A stretch of DNA of 64,000 bases. Origin: JAXMCI01 sp046349435 (GTDB lineage: Bacteria > Pseudomonadota > Alphaproteobacteria > Dongiales > Dongiaceae). The stretch covers positions 124,001 to 188,000 of the forward strand of contig JAXMCI010000010.1 in assembly GCA_046349435.1 (NCBI GenBank), given 5' to 3'. This document shows, piece after piece, positions 35,309 through 44,492 of this stretch (position 1 is the stretch's first letter; each line of letters starts with the position of its first letter). A model generated the notes under the pieces. It did no database searches. It saw only the letters and a list, made by a program, of their open reading frames with translations, and was not told the DNA's origin. The translations under genes and the position numbers were made by a program.

Positions 35309-38031
35309 GCGGCGCGGCTGCCGCCGCGGCGCGTCTCGACCGCGTCACGCAGCGCTACCGCCGGGCCGTCGCCCTCGACGACGTCACGCTCGACCTGCCC
35401 GCCGGTCGCATGGTCGGGCTGATCGGGCCCGACGGGGTCGGCAAGTCGACGCTGCTCGGCATCGTCGCCGGCGCCCGCCGCATCCAGTCCGGCACCGTCG
35501 AGGTGCTGGGCGGCGACATCGCCGCGCGGGCGCATCGCCGCGCCGTCTGCCCGCGCATCGCCTACATGCCGCAGGGGCTGGGACGGAATCTCTATCCCGA
35601 TCTCAGCGTCCGCGAGAACGTCGCCTTCTTCGCCCGCCTGTTCGGGCAGCCCGCGGCGGAGCGCGCGGCGCGCAGCGCCGAGCTGCTGCAGGCGACCGGG
35701 CTGGCGCCGTTCGCCGACCGGGCCGCCCGCAAGCTCTCCGGCGGCATGAAGCAGAAGCTCGGGCTCTGCTGCGCCCTGATCCACGATCCCGACCTGCTGG
35801 TGCTGGACGAGCCGACCACCGGTGTCGACCCGCTGTCGCGCCGCCAGTTCTGGGAGCTGATCGGCCGCATCCGCGGCCGCCGCCCGGGCCTCTCCGTGCT
35901 GGTCGCCACCGCCTACATGGAAGAGGCGGAGCGCTTCGACTGGCTGGTGGCGATGGATGCCGGCCGGGTGCTCGCCGCCGGCACGCCGGCCGAGTTCCGG
36001 GCGGCGACCGGCGCCGCCGGCCTGGAGGCCGCCTTCATCGCACTGCTGCCCGAGCCGGCGCGCCGCGGCTACCGGCCGCTGGAGCGCCCGCCGCCGCTCC
36101 TCGCCGACGACGAGCCGGTCATCGTCGCGCGCGGCCTGACCCGCCGGTTCGGCGACTTCGTCGCGGTCGACCGCGTCAGCTTCACCATCGAGCGCGGCGA
36201 GATCTTCGGCTTCGTCGGCTCGAACGGCTGCGGCAAGACGACCACGATGAAGATGCTGACCGGCCTGCTGCCGGCCAGCGAAGGCGAGGCGCAGCTGCTG
36301 GGCAAGCCGGTCGATGCCCGCGATCCCGCGGCACGCCGGCGGGTCGGCTACATGTCGCAATCCTTCTCGCTCTATGGCGAGCTGACGGTGCGGCAGAACC
36401 TGGCGCTGCATGCACGGCTGTTCCACCTGCCGCCCGAGCGGGCGCGGGCCCGCATCGCCGGCCTGGTCGAGCGCTTCGGCCTCGCCGGCTGGCTCGACCA
36501 GCGGGCGCAGGCGCTGCCGCTCGGGATCCGCCAGCGCCTGTCGCTCGCCGTCGCCGTCGTGCACGAGCCGGAGCTGCTGATCCTCGACGAGCCGACCTCC
36601 GGCGTCGATCCGCTGGCCCGCGACCGCTTCTGGGAGCTGCTGATCGGGCTGTCGCGCCGGGAGGGCGTGACGATCTTCGTCTCCACCCACTTCATGAACG
36701 AGGCGGAGCGCTGCGACCGGCTCTCCCTGATGGAGGCCGGCCGCGTGCTGGCGACCGACACGCCGGCCGGGCTGATGGCGCGCCAGGGTGCGGCGAGCCT
36801 GGAGGAGGCGTTCATCGCCTACCTCGAGGCGGAGGCCGGCCGGCCGGCGACGGCGGTGGCGGCGGCACCCGTTCCCGCGGCGCCCCGCGCGCCCCGGCGG
36901 GACGCGGCGGCCTTCAGCCTGCGGCGGCTCGCCGCCTGCGCCATCCGCGAGAGCCTGGAGCTGATCCGCGATCCCATCCGCTTCGCGTTCGCGCTGCTGG
37001 CCACCACCTTCCTGATGCTGGTCTTCGGCTTCGGCATCTCGACCGACGTCAACTCGCTGAGCTTCGCCGTGCTCGATCGCGACGGCACGCATGAGAGCCG
37101 GGCCTATCTCGAGGCGCTGCGCGGCTCGTCCTACTTCGTCGAGAAGCCGGCGCTCGCCGACTATGCGGCGCTGCAGGAGCGGCTCTCCGACGGCGAGATC
37201 GACGCCGCGCTGGAGATCCCGCCGGGCTTCGGCCGCGACATGGCGCGGGGCCGGCCGGTGGCGGTGGCGGCCTGGATCGACGGCGCCCGGCCGTTCGTGG
37301 CGCAGACCATCCGCGGCTATCTGCTGGCGATGCAGCAGGGCTATCTGGCCGATCCGCTGAACCGTGCGCCGGTGCCGGCGCCGCCCGCCGCCGAGGTCGC
37401 GGTCCGCTTCAAGTACAACCAGGACTTCCGCAGCATCTACGCCATGGTGCCGGGCCAGATCGCGCTGCAGCTGGCGCTCTTCCCGGCGATCCTGATGGCG
37501 CTCGCGGTGGTGCGCGAGAAGGAGCTCGGCTCGATCGTCAACCTCTACGTCACGCCGGTGACGCGGCTCGAGTTCCTGCTCGGCAAGCAGGTCCCGTACA
37601 TCGCACTGGGGATGGTCAACTTCGCCCTGATGCTGGCGCTGGCCCTGCTGGTCTTCGGCGTGCCGCTGAGGGGCAGCGCCCCGACCCTGCTGGCCGGCGT
37701 GCTGGTCTACGTCACCGCCACCACGGCCTACGGTGTGGTCGTCTCCGCCTTCGCCCGCACGCAGATCGCGGCCCTGTTCGGCACCGCCATCCTGACCGTG
37801 CTGCCGGCGACCATGTTCGCCGGCATGATGGTGCCGGTCTCCTCGCTGGCCGGCATGGCGCGCACCCTCGGCCGGCTGTTCCCGATGAGCTACTTCCTGC
37901 CGATCAGCGTCGGCACCTTCACCAAGGGGCTGGGCTTCGCCGAGCTGGCGCCGAAGCTGGGCGCGCTGGCGCTGTTCGTCCCGGCCCTGACGGTCATCGC
38001 GCTGCTGCTGCTGCGCAAGCAGGAGCGGTGA
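35305..38031 (+). CDS. RbbA-like double ATPase/ABC-2 permease fusion
   Basis: A 908-residue protein with two ATP-binding cassettes followed by a permease. The first cassette has LIGPDGVGKSTLL and LSGGMKQKLGLCCAL. The second has FVGSNGCGKTTTMK; its signature is reduced to LPLGIRQRLSLAVAVVHEPELLILDEPTSGVDP, lacking the usual LSGG. The C-terminal 370 residues have six hydrophobic helices of the ABC-2 permease type, ending PMSYFLPISVGTFTKGLG. The E. coli homologue RbbA is described as a ribosome-associated ATPase, but in most bacteria the gene is part of an export operon. It lies between HlyD and an ABC-2 permease gene. Confidence 0.9.
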   Translation: MSGAAAAAARLDRVTQRYRRAVALDDVTLDLPAGRMVGLIGPDGVGKSTLLGIVAGARRIQSGTVEVLGGDIAARAHRRAVCPRIAYMPQGLGRNLYPDLSVRENVAFFARLFGQPAAERAARSAELLQATGLAPFADRAARKLSGGMKQKLGLCCALIHDPDLLVLDEPTTGVDPLSRRQFWELIGRIRGRRPGLSVLVATAYMEEAERFDWLVAMDAGRVLAAGTPAEFRAATGAAGLEAAFIALLPEPARRGYRPLERPPPLLADDEPVIVARGLTRRFGDFVAVDRVSFTIERGEIFGFVGSNGCGKTTTMKMLTGLLPASEGEAQLLGKPVDARDPAARRRVGYMSQSFSLYGELTVRQNLALHARLFHLPPERARARIAGLVERFGLAGWLDQRAQALPLGIRQRLSLAVAVVHEPELLILDEPTSGVDPLARDRFWELLIGLSRREGVTIFVSTHFMNEAERCDRLSLMEAGRVLATDTPAGLMARQGAASLEEAFIAYLEAEAGRPATAVAAAPVPAAPRAPRRDAAAFSLRRLAACAIRESLELIRDPIRFAFALLATTFLMLVFGFGISTDVNSLSFAVLDRDGTHESRAYLEALRGSSYFVEKPALADYAALQERLSDGEIDAALEIPPGFGRDMARGRPVAVAAWIDGARPFVAQTIRGYLLAMQQGYLADPLNRAPVPAPPAAEVAVRFKYNQDFRSIYAMVPGQIALQLALFPAILMALAVVREKELGSIVNLYVTPVTRLEFLLGKQVPYIALGMVNFALMLALALLVFGVPLRGSAPTLLAGVLVYVTATTAYGVVVSAFARTQIAALFGTAILTVLPATMFAGMMVPVSSLAGMARTLGRLFPMSYFLPISVGTFTKGLGFAELAPKLGALALFVPALTVIALLLLRKQER

Positions 38032-38087
38032 AGCGATGATCGCCGCATCGCTCCACTCCGGGATGACATTCCTCTGAGGTTCCCTCG

Positions 38088-39215
38088 ATGCGCACGCTCG
38101 CCAACATCTTCTGGCTCGGCACCAAGGAGCTGCGCAGCTTCGGTCGCGACACCACGCTGCTGGCGCTGGTCGTCTACGCCTTCTCGCTGGCCATCATCGC
38201 CCAGGCGCAGAGCAGCTCGCAGGAGGTGCACAACGCCTCGATCGCCATCCTCGACGAGGATCGCTCCGCGCTGTCGCGGCGCATCGCGCACGCCTTCCTG
38301 CCGCCATACTTCCAGCCGCCGCAGGAGATCGCCGAGCGCGACATCGTCCCGGCGATGGATGCCGGGCGCTACACCTTCGTGCTCGACATCCCGCCCGGCT
38401 TCGCGCGCGACGTCCTGGCCGGGCGGCGGCCGGCGGTGCAGCTCGACGTCGACGCCACCGCCATGGTCCAGGCCGGGCTCGGCGCGCAGTACATCCAGCA
38501 GATCGTCGTGGCCGAGGTGGCCGGCCATCTGTCGCGCAGCGAGGGCGGCGCGCCGCCGCCCGTCGACCTCGTGATCCGCATCGCCTTCAACCCGAACGTC
38601 GAGACCGCCTGGTTCACCAGCGTCATGGGGATCATCAACAACGTCACCATGCTGGCCATCATCCTGGCCGGCGCCGCCGTCGTGCGCGAGCGCGAGCATG
38701 GCACGATGGACCATCTGCTGGTCATGCCGGTGACGCCGTTCGACATCGCCATGGCGAAGATCTGGGCCAACGGGCTGGTCATCCTGCTCGCCGTGGGCCT
38801 GTCGCTCTACGGCGTGGTGCGCGGCCTGCTGCACGTCCCGATCGCCGGCTCGGTGCCGCTGTTCCTCGCCGGCGCGGCGATCTACCTGTTCTTCGCCAGC
38901 GCCGTCGGCCTGTTCCTCGGCACGGTGGCCCGCTCGATGCCGCAGCTCGGCCTGCTCTACCTCGTCGTCTACCTGCCGCTCGCCATGCTCTCCGGCTCGA
39001 ACACGCCGCTCGAGAGCATGCCGGCCTGGCTCGCCACGCTGCTGCAGCTGTCGCCGACCGTGCACTTCGTCGCCTTCGCCCAGGCCATCCTCTATCGCGG
39101 CGCCGGCTTCGCGGTGGTCTGGCCGAAGTTCGCCGTCGTCGCGGCGATCGGCGGGGTGTTCCTGGCGCTGTCGCTGCTGCGCTTCCGCCGGGTCGCCGCC
39201 ATGGCTATCGGGTAG
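38088..39215 (+). CDS. ABC-2 type transport permease, YhhJ-like
   Basis: A 375-residue permease with one N-terminal helix, a large periplasmic loop and five C-terminal helices. It starts MRTLANIFWLGTKELRSFGRD and contains VVREREHGTMDHLLVMPVTPFDIAMAKIWANG, the ABC-2 cytoplasmic signature. It follows the RbbA-like gene by 56 bases and completes the transporter. Substrate unknown. Its stop lies within the convergent hydrogenase protease gene end (11-base overlap). Confidence 0.9.
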   Translation: MRTLANIFWLGTKELRSFGRDTTLLALVVYAFSLAIIAQAQSSSQEVHNASIAILDEDRSALSRRIAHAFLPPYFQPPQEIAERDIVPAMDAGRYTFVLDIPPGFARDVLAGRRPAVQLDVDATAMVQAGLGAQYIQQIVVAEVAGHLSRSEGGAPPPVDLVIRIAFNPNVETAWFTSVMGIINNVTMLAIILAGAAVVREREHGTMDHLLVMPVTPFDIAMAKIWANGLVILLAVGLSLYGVVRGLLHVPIAGSVPLFLAGAAIYLFFASAVGLFLGTVARSMPQLGLLYLVVYLPLAMLSGSNTPLESMPAWLATLLQLSPTVHFVAFAQAILYRGAGFAVVWPKFAVVAAIGGVFLALSLLRFRRVAAMAIG

Positions 39216-39663
39216 CGAGCTCGGCGGCGATCCGGTCGGCCACCTCGGGCAGGGCAGCGGCGACCGCGGCGCTCAGCGGGGCGCCGGTCTCGAAGCTGGC
39301 GCCCTCGATGGCGTAGACGACGCAGCGCGGGGGCAGCTGGCCCAGCGCGCGGGCGAGCTCGACCGCCTCGACCAGGCCAAACCCGTGCGAGGACAGGGTG
39401 AACGAGGCGGCGGGCAGGGGGCCGGCGGCGACGTCGAAGCGGCGCACCGTCCCCGGCGGCGCGCCGGACGCGGCGGCGTCGACCAGCATCGCGGCGGCCG
39501 CACCCTCGAGAGCGGCCAGGAGCTCCGTCGCCTCGCCCGAGAGCTCCACGACGGCGACGTCGGCCGGCAGGCGCCCGCGCAGCAGGCGGGCGACCACCCG
39601 GCCGGCGGCGTCGTCGCCGCGGTCGGGATTGCCGATGCCGATGACCCGCCGCGACAGGCTCAG
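39205..39663 (-). CDS. Hydrogenase maturation protease, HyaD/HycI family
   Basis: A nickel-dependent endopeptidase that trims the C-terminus of the hydrogenase large subunit after metal insertion. VIGIGNPDRGDDAAGRVVARLL at the N-terminus has the nickel-binding glycine/aspartate motif. TLSSHGFGLVEAVELARALG holds the His motif of the family. About 152 residues. No ATG, GTG or TTG precedes the similarity; the only candidate overlapping the upstream stop is CTG at 39663 (CTGA overlap), so the start is uncertain. It is the last gene of the hydrogenase operon. Confidence 0.82.
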   Translation of the reverse strand: MSLSRRVIGIGNPDRGDDAAGRVVARLLRGRLPADVAVVELSGEATELLAALEGAAAAMLVDAAASGAPPGTVRRFDVAAGPLPAASFTLSSHGFGLVEAVELARALGQLPPRCVVYAIEGASFETGAPLSAAVAAALPEVADRIAAELATR

Positions 39664-40952
39664 CCCCGGTCGATCTCGAGCCGCAGGAAGTGGGTGGAGC
39701 AGGAGATGCAGGGGTCGTAGTTGCGCACCGTCTGCTCGCAGCGATGGCGGAGGTCGTCGTCGGGCAGGTCGAGGAAGCCGCCGGCGAAGCTCGCCAGGTC
39801 CTCCTCGATGCAGCCCTGGTTCTGCGAGGTCGGCGGCACGATGCGGGCGGCGACGATGGCGCCGTCGGCGGCGACCTCGTAGCGATGGTAGATCAGGCCG
39901 CGCGGCGCCTCGGTGGCGCCGCAGCCGACGCCGGCGGCCGGCTCGACCGGCACCGCCGGCCGGTCCGGCTGCTCGTAGGCGGCGATGATGCGGAGCGCTT
40001 CCTCGCAGGCCTCCAGCACCTCGACGGCCCGCACCACGATGCTGCGATAGGGGTTGAGGCAGACCGGGCCGAGCCCGGCCTCGCGCGCCGCCTGGCGCGC
40101 CACCGGCGACAGCAGCGCGAAGTTCAGGTTGTAGCGGGCCAGCGGGCCGACCAGGTAGCTGCCGCCATCGGCGCGCAGCCGGGAATGCAGCGCCGTCGAG
40201 CGCGCGACATGCACCTCCTCGAAATGCGCCTCGTACTCGCGCACCGGGATGTCGAGCCCGCGGTTGGTCACGACATGCCCCTCGTTGAAGGGGTACTCGG
40301 ACGGATGGCGCAGCGCGGCCAGCGTGTAGTCGCGCTCGCGGTCGGGAAAGTCGAATCCGGCGGTCCAGCGCACCGTCTCGAGCGCCGCGTCGCGCGCCCA
40401 TTTCAGGCGCTCGGCCAGGGGCGCCAGCTCGCGCCGGGTCGGCGTCCGGTAGAAGCCGCCGACGCGGACATTGATCGGGTGGATCTCGCGGCCGCCGAGC
40501 AGCGTCAGGATCTCGTTGCCGACCTTCTTCAGCGCCAGGCCGCGCCGCACCACCTCGCCATGGTCGCGGGCGAGATCGAAGGCGCCCTCGTAGCCGAGGA
40601 AGTCGGGCGCATGCAGCATGTAGATGTGCAGCGTGTGGCTCTCGATCCATTCGCCGCAATAGAGCAGCCGCCGCAGCTCGCGCAGCGGCCCGCCGACGGT
40701 GACCCCCATAGCGTCCTCGAGCGCGTGCACCGCGCTCATCTGGTAGGCGACCGGGCAGATGCCGCAGATGCGCGCGACGATGTCCGGCACCTCGCCCATG
40801 GCGCGGCCCTGCAGGAACGCCTCGAAGAAGCGCGGCGGCTCGAAGATCTTCAGCTCGGCGCTCTCGACCTTGCCGTCGCGCACCACCAGCTTGAGGCCGC
40901 CCTCGCCCTCGACCCGGGCGAGATAGTCGACCTTGATGGTCCTACGGGCCAT
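39660..40952 (-). CDS. Soluble NiFe hydrogenase large (alpha) subunit, group 3b-like
   Basis: Contains the NiFe active site. The 430-residue protein has the proximal motif RICGICP near residue 62 and the distal motif DPCISCSTH near the C-terminus, giving the four cysteines that bind nickel and iron. The sequence after DPCISCSTH is short (FLRLEIDRG), matching the kind processed at the C-terminus. With the delta, gamma and beta genes upstream it is a cytoplasmic bidirectional NADP-linked hydrogenase (sulfhydrogenase type). Its start overlaps the small-subunit gene by 11 bases. Confidence 0.93.
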   Translation of the reverse strand: MARRTIKVDYLARVEGEGGLKLVVRDGKVESAELKIFEPPRFFEAFLQGRAMGEVPDIVARICGICPVAYQMSAVHALEDAMGVTVGGPLRELRRLLYCGEWIESHTLHIYMLHAPDFLGYEGAFDLARDHGEVVRRGLALKKVGNEILTLLGGREIHPINVRVGGFYRTPTRRELAPLAERLKWARDAALETVRWTAGFDFPDRERDYTLAALRHPSEYPFNEGHVVTNRGLDIPVREYEAHFEEVHVARSTALHSRLRADGGSYLVGPLARYNLNFALLSPVARQAAREAGLGPVCLNPYRSIVVRAVEVLEACEEALRIIAAYEQPDRPAVPVEPAAGVGCGATEAPRGLIYHRYEVAADGAIVAARIVPPTSQNQGCIEEDLASFAGGFLDLPDDDLRHRCEQTVRNYDPCISCSTHFLRLEIDRG

Positions 40953-41718
40953 GGCGATCGCTCTCCTTGCGGAACGGCTCGGCGCCGGCGTTGAAGCTGC
41001 GATAGAGCCGGTGCAGCATGCCCTCGTCGAGGCCGAGCTCGGCCAGCCGGCCGCTCAGCGACGGTGCGTTGGGCGATTCCTTCGGCCCGAAGCAGCCATA
41101 GCAGCCGCGGTCGTAGGACGGGCAGAGCGCACCGCAGCCGGCATGGGTGACCGGGCCGAGGCAGGGCGTGCCGTGCGCCACCATCACGCAGACATTGCCC
41201 TTGAGCTTGCACTCGATGCAGGTGCTGTGCGCCGGGGTGACCGGCCGCCGCCCGGCAAGGAAGGCGGAGATCACCTCGACCAGCTGGCGCTTGTCGATCG
41301 GGCAGCCGCGCAGCTCGAAATCGACCGGCACGTGCGCGGCGATCGGCGTCGAGGTCGCCAGCGTGTCGATGTAGTCGGGCCGCGCATAGACGATCGACGT
41401 GTAGGCGGCGACATCGGCGAAGTTGCGCAGCGCCTGGATGCCGCCGGCCGTCGCGCAGGCGCCGATGGTGATCAGCTTGTCGGAGCGGCGACGGACGTCG
41501 CGGATCCGCTCGGCATCGTGGGCGGTCGTCACCGAGCCCTCGACCAGCGACAGGTCGAAGCGGCCCTTGAGGTCGCCGCGCGTCGCCTCCGGGAAGTAGG
41601 CGACGTCGACGGCGCCGGCCACCGCCAGCAGCTCGTCCTCGCAGTCGAGCAGGGTCAGCTGGCAGCCGTCGCAGGAAGCGAACTTCCAGACCGCCAGCCG
41701 CGGCTTGCGTCCCGTCAT
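40942..41718 (-). CDS. NiFe hydrogenase small (delta) subunit, group 3b-like
   Basis: An iron-sulfur electron relay subunit of 258 residues. Cysteines that ligate the clusters appear as FASCDGCQLTLLDCED at the N-terminus, CIECKLKGNVCVM in the middle and AGCGALCPSYDRGCYGCFGP further on. It passes electrons between the large-subunit active site and the flavin subunit. The absence of a Tat signal peptide confirms a cytoplasmic enzyme. Confidence 0.92.
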   Translation of the reverse strand: MTGRKPRLAVWKFASCDGCQLTLLDCEDELLAVAGAVDVAYFPEATRGDLKGRFDLSLVEGSVTTAHDAERIRDVRRRSDKLITIGACATAGGIQALRNFADVAAYTSIVYARPDYIDTLATSTPIAAHVPVDFELRGCPIDKRQLVEVISAFLAGRRPVTPAHSTCIECKLKGNVCVMVAHGTPCLGPVTHAGCGALCPSYDRGCYGCFGPKESPNAPSLSGRLAELGLDEGMLHRLYRSFNAGAEPFRKESDRHGP

Positions 41719-41719
41719 C

Positions 41720-42583
41720 TCACAGCTCCCTGACGCCGAGCAGAGGGCGCAGCCGGGGGTAGGGGAAGACCGGCCCGTCCTTGCAGATGAAGGTGGGGCC
41801 GAGCTGGCAGTGGCCGCACAGGCCGATCGCGCACTTCATGTTTCGCTCCATCGAGAGATGGATGGCGTCCTCCGGCACCCCGGCATCGGCCAGGGCGGCG
41901 GCGGCGAAGCGCATCATCACCTCCGGCCCGCAGACCAGCGCCATGGTGTGCGACGGGTCGAACCCGGCGCGCGGGATCAGCGTCGTCACCACCCCGACAT
42001 GGCCGCGCCAGTCGCCGAAGGCGCGGTCGACGGTGACCTCGATGGTGATGTCGAGACGGCGGCGCCAGGCCTCGAGCTCGCGGCGGAACAGGATGTCCTC
42101 CGGGCTGCGGGTGCCGTAGAGCAGCACGACGCGGCCGAAGCGGCGGCGGTTGCCGAACAGGTGGTAGAGGGCGGGCCGCAGCGGCGCCAGGCCGAGGCCG
42201 CCGGCCACCACCACCACGTCCTGGCCCTCGGCCGCCGCCATCGGCCAGCCGACGCCGAACGGGCCGCGCAGGCCGATCGCCGCACCGGGGCCGAGCCGGG
42301 TCAGCGCGGTCGAGACCGGCCCGACCGCACGGATGGTGTGGATCAGCGGCCCCGGCGCGGCGGCGTCGCCGCTGACGCTGATCGGCACCTCGCCGACGCC
42401 GAACACGGTCAGCATGTAGAACTGGCCGGGCGCGAAGCGGGCGAGCGCAGGCTCGTCGGGCTCGATGTCGAGCGTCCAGACCTCCGGCGCGTCGAGCCGC
42501 CGGCGCCGCACGCGCGCCAGCCGCGGCACCATCGGGTCCGGGCCGGCGGCGGCCACCGCGGCGCCCTCAGCCATGGCGGCCAT
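41720..42583 (-). CDS. FAD/NAD(P)-binding hydrogenase gamma subunit
   Basis: A ferredoxin-reductase-type subunit that connects the hydrogenase to NAD(P)H. The FAD domain has FAPGQFYMLTVFGVGEVPISVSGD, and the NAD domain has VVVVAGGLGLAPLRPALYHL. A C-terminal 2Fe-2S motif is visible as CAIGLCGHCQLGPTFICKDGPVF, with four cysteines. Length 287 residues. Its start overlaps the small cyclic-nucleotide-binding gene by 17 bases, supporting one transcript. Confidence 0.92.
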   Translation of the reverse strand: MAAMAEGAAVAAAGPDPMVPRLARVRRRRLDAPEVWTLDIEPDEPALARFAPGQFYMLTVFGVGEVPISVSGDAAAPGPLIHTIRAVGPVSTALTRLGPGAAIGLRGPFGVGWPMAAAEGQDVVVVAGGLGLAPLRPALYHLFGNRRRFGRVVLLYGTRSPEDILFRRELEAWRRRLDITIEVTVDRAFGDWRGHVGVVTTLIPRAGFDPSHTMALVCGPEVMMRFAAAALADAGVPEDAIHLSMERNMKCAIGLCGHCQLGPTFICKDGPVFPYPRLRPLLGVREL

Positions 42584-43027
42584 AGACGTCGAGGATCTGC
42601 AGCCGGGTGGCCTGCAGCCGCTGGATCAGCACCGGCATGAAGCGCTTCATCATCTCGTAGCCGAGATCGTGGTCGGCCTCGCACTTGCCCCGCAGGCAGG
42701 CGGCATCGATGCCGATGGCGCGGGTCAGCTCGATCGCCCGGGCGTCGTAGGTCCAGCGATAGGGCGGGATCAGCCAGGAGACGCCGAGAATCTCGCCCTC
42801 GCCGACGGTCTGGAAGGTGACGGTGCCGCGGCCCGGGCCTGACAGCTCCAGCGCCACCCTGCCGTGCCGGATCAGGAAGAACTGATCGGCCGGCGCGGCC
42901 TCGCGGAACAGGTACTGCCCTTCGTCGAACCGCACGTTCCGGGCGCAGCCGACCACCAGCTGCAGGAACGGCTCGTCGAGTCCGGCGAAGAAGCGATGCT
43001 CCCTGACGATTCGCTCGAGTCCCTCGA

Positions 43028-43031
<4 letters not shown>
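42567..43031 (-). CDS. Cyclic nucleotide-binding domain protein within the hydrogenase operon
   Basis: A 154-residue protein consisting of a cyclic-nucleotide-binding beta-barrel (FDEGQYLFREAAPADQFFLIRHGRVALEL) and a C-terminal helix, without a helix-turn-helix. It therefore is not a CRP/FNR-type transcription factor. Similar short CNBD genes are found in group 3b hydrogenase operons of other bacteria, where their job is not known; a regulatory subunit sensing cAMP or redox state is possible. It overlaps both neighbours (4 and 17 bases). Confidence 0.8.
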
Positions 43032-44245
<1,214 letters not shown>

Positions 44246-44274
44246 CGCGGGCTGCCCTCCCTGAAACGCAGCGC

Positions 44275-44315
44275 ATTATAGTCCTGCCTGCCTGCATTCC
44301 CATGACATCGATCAA
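44275..44315 (-). promoter_or_regulatory. FNR/FixK-activated promoter of the hydrogenase operon
   Basis: On the minus strand TTGATCGATGTCAT (44315-44302) matches the FNR/FixK box TTGAT-N4-(A/G)TCAA in nine of ten positions. A perfect -10 TATAAT lies at 44280-44275. The box centre (44308.5) is at -41.5 from the start site near 44267 implied by that -10, which is exactly the class II activator geometry. This predicts induction under low oxygen. Confidence 0.75.
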
Positions 44316-44381
44316 GGACAGGGCGGAGCGGCGCGTGCAGCGACCCCCCGACCGCCTTCCCTTCCAGTGGGCCGATTTCCC

Positions 44382-44409
44382 TTGCCGGGCTGACTTGCTC
44401 TAATATGAT
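44382..44409 (+). promoter_or_regulatory. Promoter-like pair upstream of the SARP-type regulator
   Basis: TTGCCG (44382-44387) and TATGAT (44404-44409) are separated by 16 bases. They stand out in the GC-rich background and lie 84 bases before the regulator's ATG. The 247-base gap to the hydrogenase operon holds this pair and the FNR-type promoter. Confidence 0.45.
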
Positions 44410-44492
44410 TCCTCGGCGACAAGCCCCGTCTTGGTGCCGAGCTTGGCTGCGGATCACCGCGTCCGCGGCTGTCGTCGCGTTCGGCTCGGGAA

